Shown: positions 51,745-60,260, counted from the stretch's first letter. The stretch is 64,000 nucleotides of DNA from Gp6-AA40 sp963772955 (GCA_963772955.1 CAVYZF010000007.1:62001-126000), one strand, 5' to 3'. Notes: a model not told the origin generated them from the letters alone. Numbers and translations are program-made.

Positions 51745-52002
51745 AGAGCGAACCGCTCACGTGAGAAGCCATCACCTGGTTGGTTGGGGAAGCGAGAGGC
51801 TGTAGCCGTGCTCGACATCGCTCGGGCGGACGAGCGAGCCGCTCTGCTGGACGCGAGCGGCGATGGGCTGTGCAGACTCGGGACGGAACGCCAGCAACGC
51901 TCGGATTCCCGAGGCGCCGCGAGGAAGTGGAATGAGGGCCACCGGGCGACTGTACCGACGTGATCCGGAGGGGGCAATAGTGGGGAACTACTACGTCAAC
52001 TT

Positions 52003-52344
52003 CCAGCTGCCAACTCTCAAACACGCAACGTCCCAACTCCCAACATTCGTCCTTCAACTCCCGAACTTCCAACTCCCAAGACGCCAACTCCCGAAGGCCC
52101 AACGCCCAATGTGGAGTTGGCATTGCGGCTGCTAGGACTATGGTTGCATCAGATTGGACGCCGTAGAAACCGTTCGTCCGCCGGAGCAAACTATGAAGAG
52201 GCGGACGATGGAAGCAGCCCTCGGGACACTGCCGTGAAGCAGAAGAATCACCCTGCGAGAACCCAAAGAGACCGGGTTAATTTGGGAGTTGGGAATGGTG
52301 GCAGTTGGGAGTGGGATTTGGGAGTCGAGGTTTGTGGGAGTTGA
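52003..52344. repeat. GGGAGTTGG-family repeats in both orientations upstream of TIGR03435
   Basis: CCAACTCCCAA-type copies fill 52003-52108, and TTGGGAGTTGGGA-type copies fill 52283-52344. The pair is inverted around a 170-bp middle without a recognised gene. This covers the long spacer between the QueG-like and TIGR03435 genes. The last copy (GTGGGAGTTGAC) supplies the ribosome-binding site of the TIGR03435 gene. Confidence 0.75.
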
Positions 52345-52345
52345 C

Positions 52346-53263
52346 ATGAAGATGCTCGCACTCGTGTTGCTCGGCATTAGCCTGGCGTTGAGCGGCGTCC
52401 AGGCCCAGGAGAAGCCACCTGCGTTTGAGGTCGTTTCCGTCAAGCCGAGCAACCCGAATTCCGGCAGTCCGATTGGCATGATTCCGATGGTCATGCCCGC
52501 GGCGAACGGCCGATTCACCGCGACCAACGTCCCGCTGCGGCTGCTCGTGCGCATGGCGTACGGCGTTCAGGACTTTCAGATCGATGGTGGTCCGTCATGG
52601 CAGATGTCGCAGCGATACGACATCACGGCGAAAGCTGAGGACGGCTTCGCAGGTGCGCCTCAATCGATGATGCCGATGGTCAAGACGTTGCTCGCCGATC
52701 GCTTCAAGCTGAAGGTGCATATCGAGACGAGAGAGATGCCGGTCTCGGCGCTCGTCATCGCCCGAGAGGATGGGAAACTGGGGCCGCGCCTCAAACCGTC
52801 CACGTCTGATTGCTCGAACGCGCAGGCGGAAAACCAGAAGCTCGCCGAGGCGTTTGCGAAGGGTGGGCCCGGCGCGCTTGCCGGAATACTCCCGAAGCCT
52901 GGTGAGACACGGAAGTGCGCAATGATGCCGTCGATGGGCGCGGATGGTTTCGGTATGAAAGCGGATGGCCAGCCACTGTCGGCGATGGTTCAGCTCCTCA
53001 CACAAGCCACCGGCCGCGTCGTCAACGACAAGACCGGCCTTACGGGTCTGTACGACTGGGAGATCAAGTTCGATCCACAGGTGCTTCTGCAGATCGCCTC
53101 GCAGGTCGGTGTCAACCTGCCGGCCGGCGCGAATCTACCGGCGTCGGACAATCCGTCCCTCCTCACGGCACTGCGCGAAGATCTGGGCCTCAAGCTCGAA
53201 TCTGAGCGCGGACCCGTCGAGATCCTTGTCATCGACAGCGCCGAGATGCCGGAAGCGAACTAA
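52346..53263 (+). CDS. TIGR03435 family protein
   Basis: A 305-residue protein with a signal peptide (cleavage near VQAQE). The TIGR03435 signature is clear: PAFEVVSVKPSNPNSG, GRFTATNVPLRLLVRMAYGVQDFQI, WQMSQRYDITAKAEDG, LLADRFKLKVHIETREMPVSALV, GRVVNDKTGLTGLYDWEIKFDP and ALREDLGLKLESERGPVEILVIDSAEMP. The family is a large paralogous group confined mainly to Acidobacteriota, with no known function. Its ribosome-binding site GGGAG lies inside a dispersed repeat, and another block of the same repeat starts 10 nt after the stop. Confidence 0.92.
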   Translation: MKMLALVLLGISLALSGVQAQEKPPAFEVVSVKPSNPNSGSPIGMIPMVMPAANGRFTATNVPLRLLVRMAYGVQDFQIDGGPSWQMSQRYDITAKAEDGFAGAPQSMMPMVKTLLADRFKLKVHIETREMPVSALVIAREDGKLGPRLKPSTSDCSNAQAENQKLAEAFAKGGPGALAGILPKPGETRKCAMMPSMGADGFGMKADGQPLSAMVQLLTQATGRVVNDKTGLTGLYDWEIKFDPQVLLQIASQVGVNLPAGANLPASDNPSLLTALREDLGLKLESERGPVEILVIDSAEMPEAN

Positions 53264-53269
53264 GAACGG

Positions 53270-53321
53270 TTTGGGAGTTGGGAGAGTTTGGGAGTTGGTG
53301 TTGTGTGGGAGTTGAGTTGGC
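53270..53321 (+). repeat. GGGAGTTGG repeats after TIGR03435
   Basis: TTTGGGAGTTGGGAGAGTTT, then GGGAGTTGGTG and GGGAGTTGAG, in the same orientation as 52283-52344, so the TIGR03435 gene is bracketed by direct copies. Confidence 0.75.
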
Positions 53322-53328
53322 GCATACC

Positions 53329-53646
53329 TCACTCCGACAAGGCAGCGCAGCTCTGGGCCACGGCCAGGAGTTCGACGCCGTGAGCGGACAGCCGTTCAAA
53401 CAGGAACTCCGCGTCTCGGAGGTCGCCGGTCCGCCAGCACAAGACCAGGTCAAACGCGGATGAAGCGGCACCGTCAAGGAGGCGTTGCCTGTCGTCCTCG
53501 ATGACCGTCACGATCCAGTCCATGTTGTCGGCGTATCGTTGCATTGCGGCCCGCTGGTTCGCCGCAAGACGTGAATCAGCGTTGGAGATATAGATGGCGA
53601 CGCGACGCGTCGACAACGCCAGCGGACGCTCCGGATGCTCGGTCAC
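53329..53646 (-). CDS. degenerate resolvase N-terminal-domain protein
   Basis: A 105-residue product from the GTG at 53646, which overlaps the stop of the CRTAC1 gene (GTGA). The fold pattern is that of the serine recombinase catalytic domain: RVAIYISNADSRLAANQRA, WIVTVIEDDRQRLLDGAASSAFDLVLCWRTGDLRD, FLFERLSAHGVELLAV. The position of the catalytic Ser (YxRxS in active enzymes) holds Ala, and no DNA-binding domain follows, so it is unlikely to recombine DNA. It may be a remnant, or a domain reused in the coupled operon. The family match is by eye. Confidence 0.55.
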   Translation of the reverse strand: MTEHPERPLALSTRRVAIYISNADSRLAANQRAAMQRYADNMDWIVTVIEDDRQRLLDGAASSAFDLVLCWRTGDLRDAEFLFERLSAHGVELLAVAQSCAALSE

Positions 53647-55361
53647 AGGCCGTGCTGATCGTAACGCGCTCGCGTTAGCGAGCGCTCTCCGAGATCCCCT
53701 TGCCTTCGACACAGTCGGTACTGCTTCCCGGCGGCGACCTTCGTGAACTCCTCGGCTCGCCCGTTTGGCCACGCGATCGTGACGCGATCGATGACGTCGC
53801 GTTTGCCGACGCCAAGCGTCACCGGTAACTCTGACTGCGACAGATAGCTCGACCCGCTTCGCACCATGCGGGACTGACTGGAGCCGGCGTGATAGATGCG
53901 AACGGTCGCGCCGATGGCGTCGCGATTGGACTGCGTTCCGATCAGCCTGAATCGCACGCTGCGATTGCCACCGGTCTGCTCGTTGCGAAACAGCACGGCG
54001 GGTCCATTGTTGGTCGTCATCAGCAGGTCGACGTTGCCGTCGCGATCGAAGTCGGCGCAGGCGAGGCCGCGACCGACGCGCGCCTGGGCGAAGCCGCTGC
54101 CGACCTGGCTGGCGACGTCCCGGAACGTGGCGCCACCCTGATTCAGGAAGAGCAGCGGCGCCTGCGCGTAGCCGACGTTGCCGCGGATGTTGCGGACGGT
54201 TTCGTCAATGTGGCCGTTGGCGACGACCAGGTCCAGCGCACCATCGAGATCGAAATCGGCAAAGACGCAGCCGAAGCCGAGTCGCGTCAACGAGGCGACG
54301 CCGACGCCTGACCGGCTCGCCACATCGACGAACGTAGCGCTGGACTGTGGCCGGTACAGCCCGATCATCTCGTTGTCGAAGTTGGTGACGGCAAGACCCG
54401 GCCGGCCGCTTCCATCGAAGTCAGCCGCATCAACCCCCATGCCTGCGCGCGCCTTGCCGTCTTCGCTGAGCGCCACACCTGCCTCGAGCGCCACGTCACG
54501 GAACCTGCCGTTTCGCAGGTTGCGATAGAGCTTATTGGGCTGCGTGTCGTTGGCGACGAAGATATCGGGCCAGCCGTCCTGGTCGTAGTCGATCAGCGCG
54601 ACGCCGAGTGACTTGGAGCTCGAATCGAAAATGCCGCACGTCGCGGTGACATCCTCGAATGTTCCGTCGCCGCGATTGCGGAACAACCAGCAGGTTTCGC
54701 CGCGATACGCCTCGGGCGTGCAGTACGACTTCTGTTTGCCATCGATGCTGCAGAAGACGTCGTGCGCCGCGGTCCAGCGGACGTAATTGCAGACGAACAG
54801 GTCGAGCCGTCCATCGCGATCGAAATCGATCCACATCGCCGACGTGCTGAACGCTTCGCGTCCGCCGAGGCCGCTCGTACGCGTGACGTCGACGAAGGTT
54901 CCTTTGCCCGTGTTCCGGAACAATCGGTTCTGCCCGACGCAGGTGATGAAGACGTCGGGGAAGCCGTCGTTGTTGAAGTCGCCGACCGCGACCCCCATGC
55001 CGTACATCTCGACGTCGAGTCCCGCCGCGCGCGTCACGTCCGTGAACGTCCCGTTGCGATTGTTGCGATAGAGCTTCAGCGTCGATCGCTGTTTCGTGTG
55101 CCCCGGCCAATCCATCCCGTTGATGAGGAGGATGTCCTGCCAGCCGTCGCCGTCGTAGTCGAAGAACGCACAGCCGGAACCGAGCGTTTCAGGAAGGAGC
55201 TTGCCGCCGTAGGCGCCGCTGTTGTGTCGAAACTGCAGGCCCGCCGAGGCAGTTGCGTCGACGAGCCGAAAGCCGGGAGCCTGCGCCTGAAGTGAGGGCG
55301 TGGGCAGCAGTGATGCGGCGGCGCCGGCAGTGACGTGACGCAGGAAGTCGCGCCGTCTCAC
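53643..55361 (-). CDS. CRTAC1-type FG-GAP/UnbV protein with Tat signal
   Basis: A 572-residue protein. A Tat signal (RRRDFLRHVTAGAAAS) leads to VDATASAGLQFRHNSG, then about seven FG-GAP/VCBS calcium-binding blade motifs (GCAFFDYDGDGWQDILLING, VAVGDFNNDGFPDVFITC, IDFDRDGRLDLFVCN and others, about 45-450). An ASPIC/UnbV domain ends the protein (GATVRIYHAGSSQSRMVRSGSSYLSQSE, VTIAWPNGRAEEF). It is an exported integrin-like propeller, often found with TPR proteins and SusD-like systems. It overlaps the response regulator by 4 nt (ATGA), so its synthesis is tied to the two-component pair. Confidence 0.9.
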   Translation of the reverse strand: MRRRDFLRHVTAGAAASLLPTPSLQAQAPGFRLVDATASAGLQFRHNSGAYGGKLLPETLGSGCAFFDYDGDGWQDILLINGMDWPGHTKQRSTLKLYRNNRNGTFTDVTRAAGLDVEMYGMGVAVGDFNNDGFPDVFITCVGQNRLFRNTGKGTFVDVTRTSGLGGREAFSTSAMWIDFDRDGRLDLFVCNYVRWTAAHDVFCSIDGKQKSYCTPEAYRGETCWLFRNRGDGTFEDVTATCGIFDSSSKSLGVALIDYDQDGWPDIFVANDTQPNKLYRNLRNGRFRDVALEAGVALSEDGKARAGMGVDAADFDGSGRPGLAVTNFDNEMIGLYRPQSSATFVDVASRSGVGVASLTRLGFGCVFADFDLDGALDLVVANGHIDETVRNIRGNVGYAQAPLLFLNQGGATFRDVASQVGSGFAQARVGRGLACADFDRDGNVDLLMTTNNGPAVLFRNEQTGGNRSVRFRLIGTQSNRDAIGATVRIYHAGSSQSRMVRSGSSYLSQSELPVTLGVGKRDVIDRVTIAWPNGRAEEFTKVAAGKQYRLCRRQGDLGERSLTRARYDQHGL

Positions 55362-55987
55362 AGCGGGTTGACGAGGCCGTGCTGCAGCGCGTAAACGACG
55401 AGCTCGGCGGTCTTATGGACGCCGAGCGCATTCATGATGTTGGCGCGATGGACGGCGACCGTGTTCACGCTGAGATCCAGGTGTGCCGCGATCTCCCGGT
55501 TTGACAGTCCGTTGCAGATCAACTGGAGCACTTCGGTTTCCCGGGGCGTGAGGCGTCGAGCTCGCTCACCGGCCAGCGGCGCCGGCTTGACGACCGTCGG
55601 GTCGAGGACCGTTTCGCCTGCGGCGGCACGTTTGATGGCAGCGGCGAGATCGAGATCAACGGCGTTCTTCAGGATGTAGCCGCGCGCGCCGGCCGCCATC
55701 GCCTGCTTCACGAGCGTCTCCTCGGAGTGCATGCTCAGCATGAGGATCGTCGCATCCGGCTGTGTCGAGAGGATCGTGCGCGTCGCGGCAAGGCCGCCCG
55801 TTCCCGGCATCGCGGCATCCATGACGACGACCCTGGGTTTGAGCTCGCCAAAGAGTCGAATGGCTTCCTCGCCGTTGCTCGCTTCGCCGACGACCTCGAT
55901 GGCCGGGTCGTCTTCGAGGATGCGGCGAAATCCCCGTCGCACGAGTGCGTGATCGTCGGCCAGAAGAACCGTGATTCTGTTGCTCAT
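55358..55987 (-). CDS. NarL/LuxR family response regulator
   Basis: A 209-residue regulator. The receiver has D11-D12, phospho-acceptor D57 (VVVMDAAMPGTGG) and the Lys in GARGYILKNAV. The LuxR-type helix-turn-helix (about 142-205) reads LTPRETEVLQLICNGLSNREIAAHLDLSVNTVAVHRANIM. It follows the kinase gene by 3 nt and overlaps the CRTAC1 gene. Its own operon is a likely target. Confidence 0.93.
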   Translation of the reverse strand: MSNRITVLLADDHALVRRGFRRILEDDPAIEVVGEASNGEEAIRLFGELKPRVVVMDAAMPGTGGLAATRTILSTQPDATILMLSMHSEETLVKQAMAAGARGYILKNAVDLDLAAAIKRAAAGETVLDPTVVKPAPLAGERARRLTPRETEVLQLICNGLSNREIAAHLDLSVNTVAVHRANIMNALGVHKTAELVVYALQHGLVNPL

Positions 55988-55990
55988 GAT

Positions 55991-57301
55991 CTACAGCGGC
56001 ATCGACAACCGAACCAGCGTGCCGCCCTGTGGTGGTTTCAGGAAGTCGAGCGTGCCGCCGACGATCGCCGCTCGCTCGCGCATCGCCACGAGGCCAAGAC
56101 CACGCCGCGCTGTCCCCGGGTTGATTCCCTTGCCGTGGTCTTCGACGTCCATCTCCAGTCTATCCGGCTCGAAGCCGAGGCGCACGACCGCGCGATCGGT
56201 CCCGGAGTGGCGCGCCACATTGCTCAAGGCCTCCTGCAGCACCCGGTAGACGTGAATCGCCTTGGTCGAATCGACCTGTCGCGGCGTCCCTTTCGTGTCG
56301 AGCGTGACCTGAAGGCCAAGCTGTTTTTCGACGGTCGAGAGGTACCAGTCGATTGTGCTGGGCAGTCCGAGTTCCTCCAGGATGGAGGGATGCAGCGTCT
56401 GCGACAGGCCGCGGACGTTGTCGAGCGCCGTCTGGGCGACGTCTCCGATCTCGCGCAGGTCGGCTCGCAGCGTCGAGCCTTCTGGCGCGTGCTTGCCCGC
56501 CCGCCCGAGCATCGAGCCGATCGCGGTGAGTATCTGACCGAATTCGTCGTGGAGCTCGCGCGAGATCTCGCGCAGCGTGGACTCGCGCGTGGAGATGAGC
56601 GTCTGCGCCAGTTCGCGCCGCTCGTCCGAGAGCGTGGCGAGACGGGCGAAGAGCAGGCGATTCGAGCGAATCAGGTAGAGACTCGTTGCGACGATGGCCG
56701 CGAGCGTTGCGGCGAGGAACCAATAGACCTGCCGCTGCACCTGTCGATAGATGTCCTGGACTTGCCGCGCCGTTTGCTCTTCCGCCTCGTTGTTCTGTAC
56801 GAGCAACCGCGCCACGGCGGTGCTCAGTGCGGCCTGTCGCGCCTGCAGCGAGAGCTGAATCTGCGCGCGCGCCTCGGTTTCATCCGTGCGGGCGAGCTCG
56901 AAGATTCGGTCGGCGGCGTCCCAGAACTGCTTGAGCGAGGTGGCCAGGAACTCACGCTGCTCCGGGGTCTGACGCGCGAGCGCCACCTCTCCCTGCTGCT
57001 TCAGCGCATCGTCCAGGTCGAGGCGGATGCGATCGAATTGTGTGGACCAGGCAGTGAGCGGGTACGGCTCGGTCGCGTCGAGCATGTCACGCATGGCGAG
57101 CGCAAGCTGATTGAGATCGTTCTGAATGCGTAGGAGCTGCAGCGAGTCGCGACGATTGCGATCGGTGAGCTCTGTTTGAAGACGACGGAGGCCCGAGATC
57201 TGGCCGGAGATGTACCACGAGTAGGTGACCACCGTAGCCAGCGTGATCACCAACCCGAGGAGCAGTGCGGTGGTAGGTGAGCGGGAGTGGCCCGCCTTCA
57301 C
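55991..57301 (-). CDS. NarX-type sensor histidine kinase (HisKA_3)
   Basis: A 436-residue kinase. Membrane helices at about 11-31 and 192-212 enclose a periplasmic four-helix-type sensor. A coiled linker leads to HisKA_3 with His251 (REISRELHDEFGQILTAIGS). The ATPase part has VLQEALSNVARHSGTDRAVVRL and GLGLVAMRERAAIVGGTL. The GTG start overlaps the stop of the cupin gene (GTGA). Confidence 0.92.
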   Translation of the reverse strand: MKAGHSRSPTTALLLGLVITLATVVTYSWYISGQISGLRRLQTELTDRNRRDSLQLLRIQNDLNQLALAMRDMLDATEPYPLTAWSTQFDRIRLDLDDALKQQGEVALARQTPEQREFLATSLKQFWDAADRIFELARTDETEARAQIQLSLQARQAALSTAVARLLVQNNEAEEQTARQVQDIYRQVQRQVYWFLAATLAAIVATSLYLIRSNRLLFARLATLSDERRELAQTLISTRESTLREISRELHDEFGQILTAIGSMLGRAGKHAPEGSTLRADLREIGDVAQTALDNVRGLSQTLHPSILEELGLPSTIDWYLSTVEKQLGLQVTLDTKGTPRQVDSTKAIHVYRVLQEALSNVARHSGTDRAVVRLGFEPDRLEMDVEDHGKGINPGTARRGLGLVAMRERAAIVGGTLDFLKPPQGGTLVRLSMPL

Positions 57302-57756
57302 TTCTTCTCAGCGGGAGTCGAGCTGTTCGGACCCATTCCCCAGACCTGAATGACGACCGGTTCCTTCTTGGCGCCGTCGTAGTGGATCGCGCCCGCTTTG
57401 TGGAACACGTACGTGCCCGGTCCCGCAGGTGTCGTGTGGTCCGGGTCGTATTTCTCACCCGCGCCAAGCCACCATGTACCCTCGATGACCACGAAATGGC
57501 GATCGTTGGGATGGAAGTGGGGGCGGCTCATGTTGCCGGGCAGCCACCGCAGTCGGATCACGTACGGACCGGCCTTGTCAGGGTCGCCGGCGAGAACGGC
57601 GGTTTCCTGTGTGCCGGCTGCGTTCTTGACCCACTTGATCTTGTCGGGTGCGGTGAATTCCACGCCTGGGCCGACAGCCTGCTGCGCCGAGCCGAGTGCC
57701 GGTGCGAGCATCAGCGTGGAGAGTACGAGAGCCAGTACGCGAGTCGCTCGAGTCAT
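57298..57756 (-). CDS. exported cupin domain protein
   Basis: A 152-residue protein with a signal peptide (cleavage near GSAQQ). A single cupin fold has SRPHFHPNDRHFVVIEGTWWLG (the His pair and Glu of the metal site) and GTYVFHKAGAIHYDGAKKEPVVIQVWG. It could bind a small ligand or act as a dioxygenase. A strong GGGGAGG precedes the ATG. It is the first gene of the coupled operon, and so might present or modify the signal sensed by the kinase. Confidence 0.85.
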   Translation of the reverse strand: MTRATRVLALVLSTLMLAPALGSAQQAVGPGVEFTAPDKIKWVKNAAGTQETAVLAGDPDKAGPYVIRLRWLPGNMSRPHFHPNDRHFVVIEGTWWLGAGEKYDPDHTTPAGPGTYVFHKAGAIHYDGAKKEPVVIQVWGMGPNSSTPAEKK

Positions 57757-57821
57757 GATGCCTCCCCTGGGGCGCGTACGATTTCACGCTTTGGGCAGGA
57801 ATTCAACCCCAGGGCCCGCGT

Positions 57822-58535
57822 CTACTTGATCTTCTGGAGCAGCTCCTTCGCCTTCTGCTTGAACTCGCGATCCTCAGGAGTCCAATCGGGGTGGAATGGG
57901 GCGTCGAGGACGATTTGCGCCTCGCGCCGGGCATCGTTCTTCTTGTCCATATCGAGAAAGGTTTCAGCGAGGAAGAAGTGGGTGGCGGTGCTCTGCGGCG
58001 CGTGCGTGAGTGACTGTTTCAGGTGCTCGATCGCCTTATCCTTGCTGCCGCCGAACAGCCGCGGGACTCGGAAGTACCAGCGTCCGAGCGCGCGATCGGC
58101 CGATCCCTGCTGGTAGGCAGGATCGAGCATGAGCACAGTTTCGAGCTCCTTCTTGATCGGACCGCGATAGCGGATCCCGGCGCCCAGTCCGAACGACTCG
58201 GCCATGGCACCCATGTCCGCCGCCATCCAGAAGTGGCCCTCGGGTTTGTTGGGCTCGAGTTCCACGGCGCGTGTCGCCGCGCGCATACCGCGCTCGTACT
58301 GCTGCTTCTGTTCGTCAGCAGGTACATGCGCGCCCAGCCAGTAGCACGCGCGCGCGAGCTTCCACGCTGACTCGAAGTCCTTCTGATTGGCGGTGAGTCT
58401 CGCTTCCCAGATGTCAGCGGCTTGACGTGCGCTCGACAGCTGCTCTCGATCGGCGTACAGCTTGTCGGGATCCTTGCCGTCGGTCTGCGCGAAGCCCGAT
58501 GCGGCGACGAGAAGGCTCAGAACGACAGCCCACAT
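57822..58535 (-). CDS. exported TPR protein, TatT-like
   Basis: A 237-residue protein with a signal peptide (cleavage near GFAQT), then TPR-like helices: AADIWEARLTANQKDFESAWKLARACYWLG, AVELEPNKPEGHFWMAADMGAMAE, ALGRWYFRVPRLFGGSKDKAIEHLKQSL and AETFLDMDKKNDARREAQIVL. The pattern resembles the TatT component of TRAP transporters, but no transporter genes are near. The start at 58535 follows a GACAAT box by 7 nt without a ribosome-binding site. Confidence 0.8.
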   Translation of the reverse strand: MWAVVLSLLVAASGFAQTDGKDPDKLYADREQLSSARQAADIWEARLTANQKDFESAWKLARACYWLGAHVPADEQKQQYERGMRAATRAVELEPNKPEGHFWMAADMGAMAESFGLGAGIRYRGPIKKELETVLMLDPAYQQGSADRALGRWYFRVPRLFGGSKDKAIEHLKQSLTHAPQSTATHFFLAETFLDMDKKNDARREAQIVLDAPFHPDWTPEDREFKQKAKELLQKIK

Positions 58536-58542
58536 GGCTTCT

Positions 58543-58548
58543 ATTGTC
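58543..58548 (-). promoter_or_regulatory. -10-like element for a possible leaderless transcript
   Basis: GACAAT on the minus strand ends 7 nt before the ATG at 58535, which has no ribosome-binding site. The arrangement matches that at 38381-38373. Confidence 0.3.
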
Positions 58549-58570
58549 GCCCGGGCGTCCACCGACACCA

Positions 58571-59353
58571 CTACTTCGGTTTCACGCCTCCGAAGAAGAT
58601 GTGCTCGACGTCTTTTTCGTTCTCGCAGATGTTCTCGATGATGTCTGTGTCGGGCAGCAGGATGAAGGGGACCGTCACCGACCACGGCTTCGTGTACGCC
58701 TTCGGATCGTTGAACGTGAACTCGACCTCGAGGTGACCGTAGTCAATGCGGCGGAGTTTCTCCGTGGTCCGCATCTCGTCGCTGCGCGGATGGCCGCCGT
58801 CATCGAGCCAGCTCTTGTCGTTGAAGCCGAGCGTCTCGATGACGAACGTGTCGCCATCCCACTTGCCGAGTGAGTAGCCGAACCACGCGGGCTGACGTTC
58901 AGCCGGGTAGTCGCGGCCATCGGTGAAGACTTGCCGGTACTGCGTGAAGTTCTCGAACAGGATGAGCGTGAGCCCCGGGGTCTGCACGACTTTCCACGGA
59001 TAGTTCGGCACCAGCATCGCGTTGGGAATCGTGTGCGGCAGGCATCGGCCCGCGGGTCTGTCGCGCCCTTCGTTTTCCTGGCGCTCCTTGAAGAGGGCCG
59101 CCGCCCATGGCGTGAACCCTGGGTCGATCCCGGCACGCTTACTGAGGTTGGTCAGGAATCGACCATCTGTCGCGTTCCACAGGCCGCCCAGATCCGGCTT
59201 GCCGTCCGAGAGGCGTGGCGCCGGCGCCGTCATGTTCGGTGTGCCGTCGGCGTTGCGCGGTGTCTTCGGGTCGCGATACTTCAGGTACTGTGCCGAGACG
59301 CTTGCGCAGGCCAGTGCAACCAGTGTGGCAAGAGCAATCGAGTGTCGACGCAT
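58571..59353 (-). CDS. exported hypothetical protein, WDGDTFVIET family
   Basis: A 260-residue protein with a signal peptide (cleavage near SVSAQY). It is a paralogue of the gene at 37600: FTQYRQVFTDGRDYP, QPAWFGYSLGKWDGDTFVIET, DPKAYTKPWSVTVPF and PDTDIIENICENEKDVEH align closely. Function unknown. A moderate ribosome-binding site (AAAGGGA) precedes the ATG. It lies 10 nt after the amidohydrolase gene. Confidence 0.8.
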   Translation of the reverse strand: MRRHSIALATLVALACASVSAQYLKYRDPKTPRNADGTPNMTAPAPRLSDGKPDLGGLWNATDGRFLTNLSKRAGIDPGFTPWAAALFKERQENEGRDRPAGRCLPHTIPNAMLVPNYPWKVVQTPGLTLILFENFTQYRQVFTDGRDYPAERQPAWFGYSLGKWDGDTFVIETLGFNDKSWLDDGGHPRSDEMRTTEKLRRIDYGHLEVEFTFNDPKAYTKPWSVTVPFILLPDTDIIENICENEKDVEHIFFGGVKPK

Positions 59354-59363
59354 GTCGGTCCCT

Positions 59364-60224
59364 TTACTTCAATCCCAATAAGCGCACCGCATTCTCCTTC
59401 AGGATCAGCGGACGGACTTCATCGCGCATCGGAAGCTTCTCGAAATCCGCCAGCCATCGATCCGGAGTCAGGAGCGGGTAGTCCGAGCCGAACATCACCT
59501 TGTTCTTCAGCAGTGTGTTCGCGTACTGCACCAACGTCGGCGAGAAGTACTTCGGCGACCATCCTGACAGATCGATGTAGACCTGCGGCTTGTGCAGGCA
59601 GATCGAGATCGCTTCGTCCTGCCACGGGAACGACGGGTGCGCCATGATGATCGGCATATCCGGAAAGTCGACCGCTACATCGTCGATCGGCATCGGGTTG
59701 CCGTATTTCAGCCGGATGCCGCCGCCGCCTCGCATGCCGGTGCCGATGCCGCTATGCCCCGTGTGAAACACGACGGGAAGCTTCGCTTCGGCGAAGACCT
59801 CGTACAACGGATAGGCGACGCGATCGTTGGGGAAGAATTCCTGGATCGGTGGATGGAGCTTGAGCCCGCGGACCGCTCCAGCGCCGACGAGACGCCGCGC
59901 TTCGCGTACAGCGTCGGCGCCGCGCGTTGGGTTGATGCTCGCAAACGGGATCGCGATGTCCGCATTCTTCTGCGCGAACTCGACGACCTCGTCGTTCGAG
60001 AGCCTGGGCGTACCGGTAAGCGTCTCGTCCACCGTGAAGATGACGCACGCCATGTTGCGTGAGCGGTAGTAGTCCGCGAGCGACGCCGCATCGCGCGCGC
60101 CGCCGCCCTTGAAGTACGCGGCGGCATGCTTGTCGGCGTCAGTCGCCTCGCCGGTGTGTTCGAGGTGAACGTGGACGTCGAACGCTACGATCTTGTCGAC
60201 GTCAATCGCTGAGGAAGCCATCAT
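59364..60224 (-). CDS. amidohydrolase family protein (TIM-barrel, ACMSD-like branch)
   Basis: A 286-residue protein. The metal motif HVH lies at 18-20 (AFDVHVHLEH). Further on come GLKLHPPIQEFFPND, LPVVFHTGHSG, PIIMAHPSFPWQDEA and the final metal Asp in MFGSDYPLL. The family includes decarboxylases and hydrolases of aromatic breakdown products. It lies 27 nt after the ligase gene, and together with it and the FadJ-type gene suggests catabolism of a phenylpropanoid-type acid. Confidence 0.85.
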   Translation of the reverse strand: MMASSAIDVDKIVAFDVHVHLEHTGEATDADKHAAAYFKGGGARDAASLADYYRSRNMACVIFTVDETLTGTPRLSNDEVVEFAQKNADIAIPFASINPTRGADAVREARRLVGAGAVRGLKLHPPIQEFFPNDRVAYPLYEVFAEAKLPVVFHTGHSGIGTGMRGGGGIRLKYGNPMPIDDVAVDFPDMPIIMAHPSFPWQDEAISICLHKPQVYIDLSGWSPKYFSPTLVQYANTLLKNKVMFGSDYPLLTPDRWLADFEKLPMRDEVRPLILKENAVRLLGLK

Positions 60225-60248
60225 CGTTGTCGTGTGAAGAAGTGTGAA

Positions 60249-60260
60249 GGGTCAGACCCC
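60249..60260. repeat. GGGTCAGACCC palindrome at the ligase stop
   Basis: GGGTCAGACCC (60249-60259) shares its core with the 19-bp palindrome at 14576-14594. On the minus strand its TGA (60254-60252) is the stop codon of the ligase gene. Confidence 0.6.

Noticed and set aside
50760..51764. 334-codon open frame antisense to the QueG-like gene
   Set aside because: The opposite strand has two intact 4Fe-4S cluster motifs; this frame has none.
52003..52344. Possible CRISPR or small-protein genes in the GGGAGTTGG region
   Set aside because: Repeats are irregularly spaced and short; open frames here only translate the repeat (WELGV-type peptides).
55727..57133. 468-codon open frame antisense to the regulator and kinase genes
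   Set aside because: Covers two clear signalling genes in reverse; composition is Arg/Glu/His-rich without domains.
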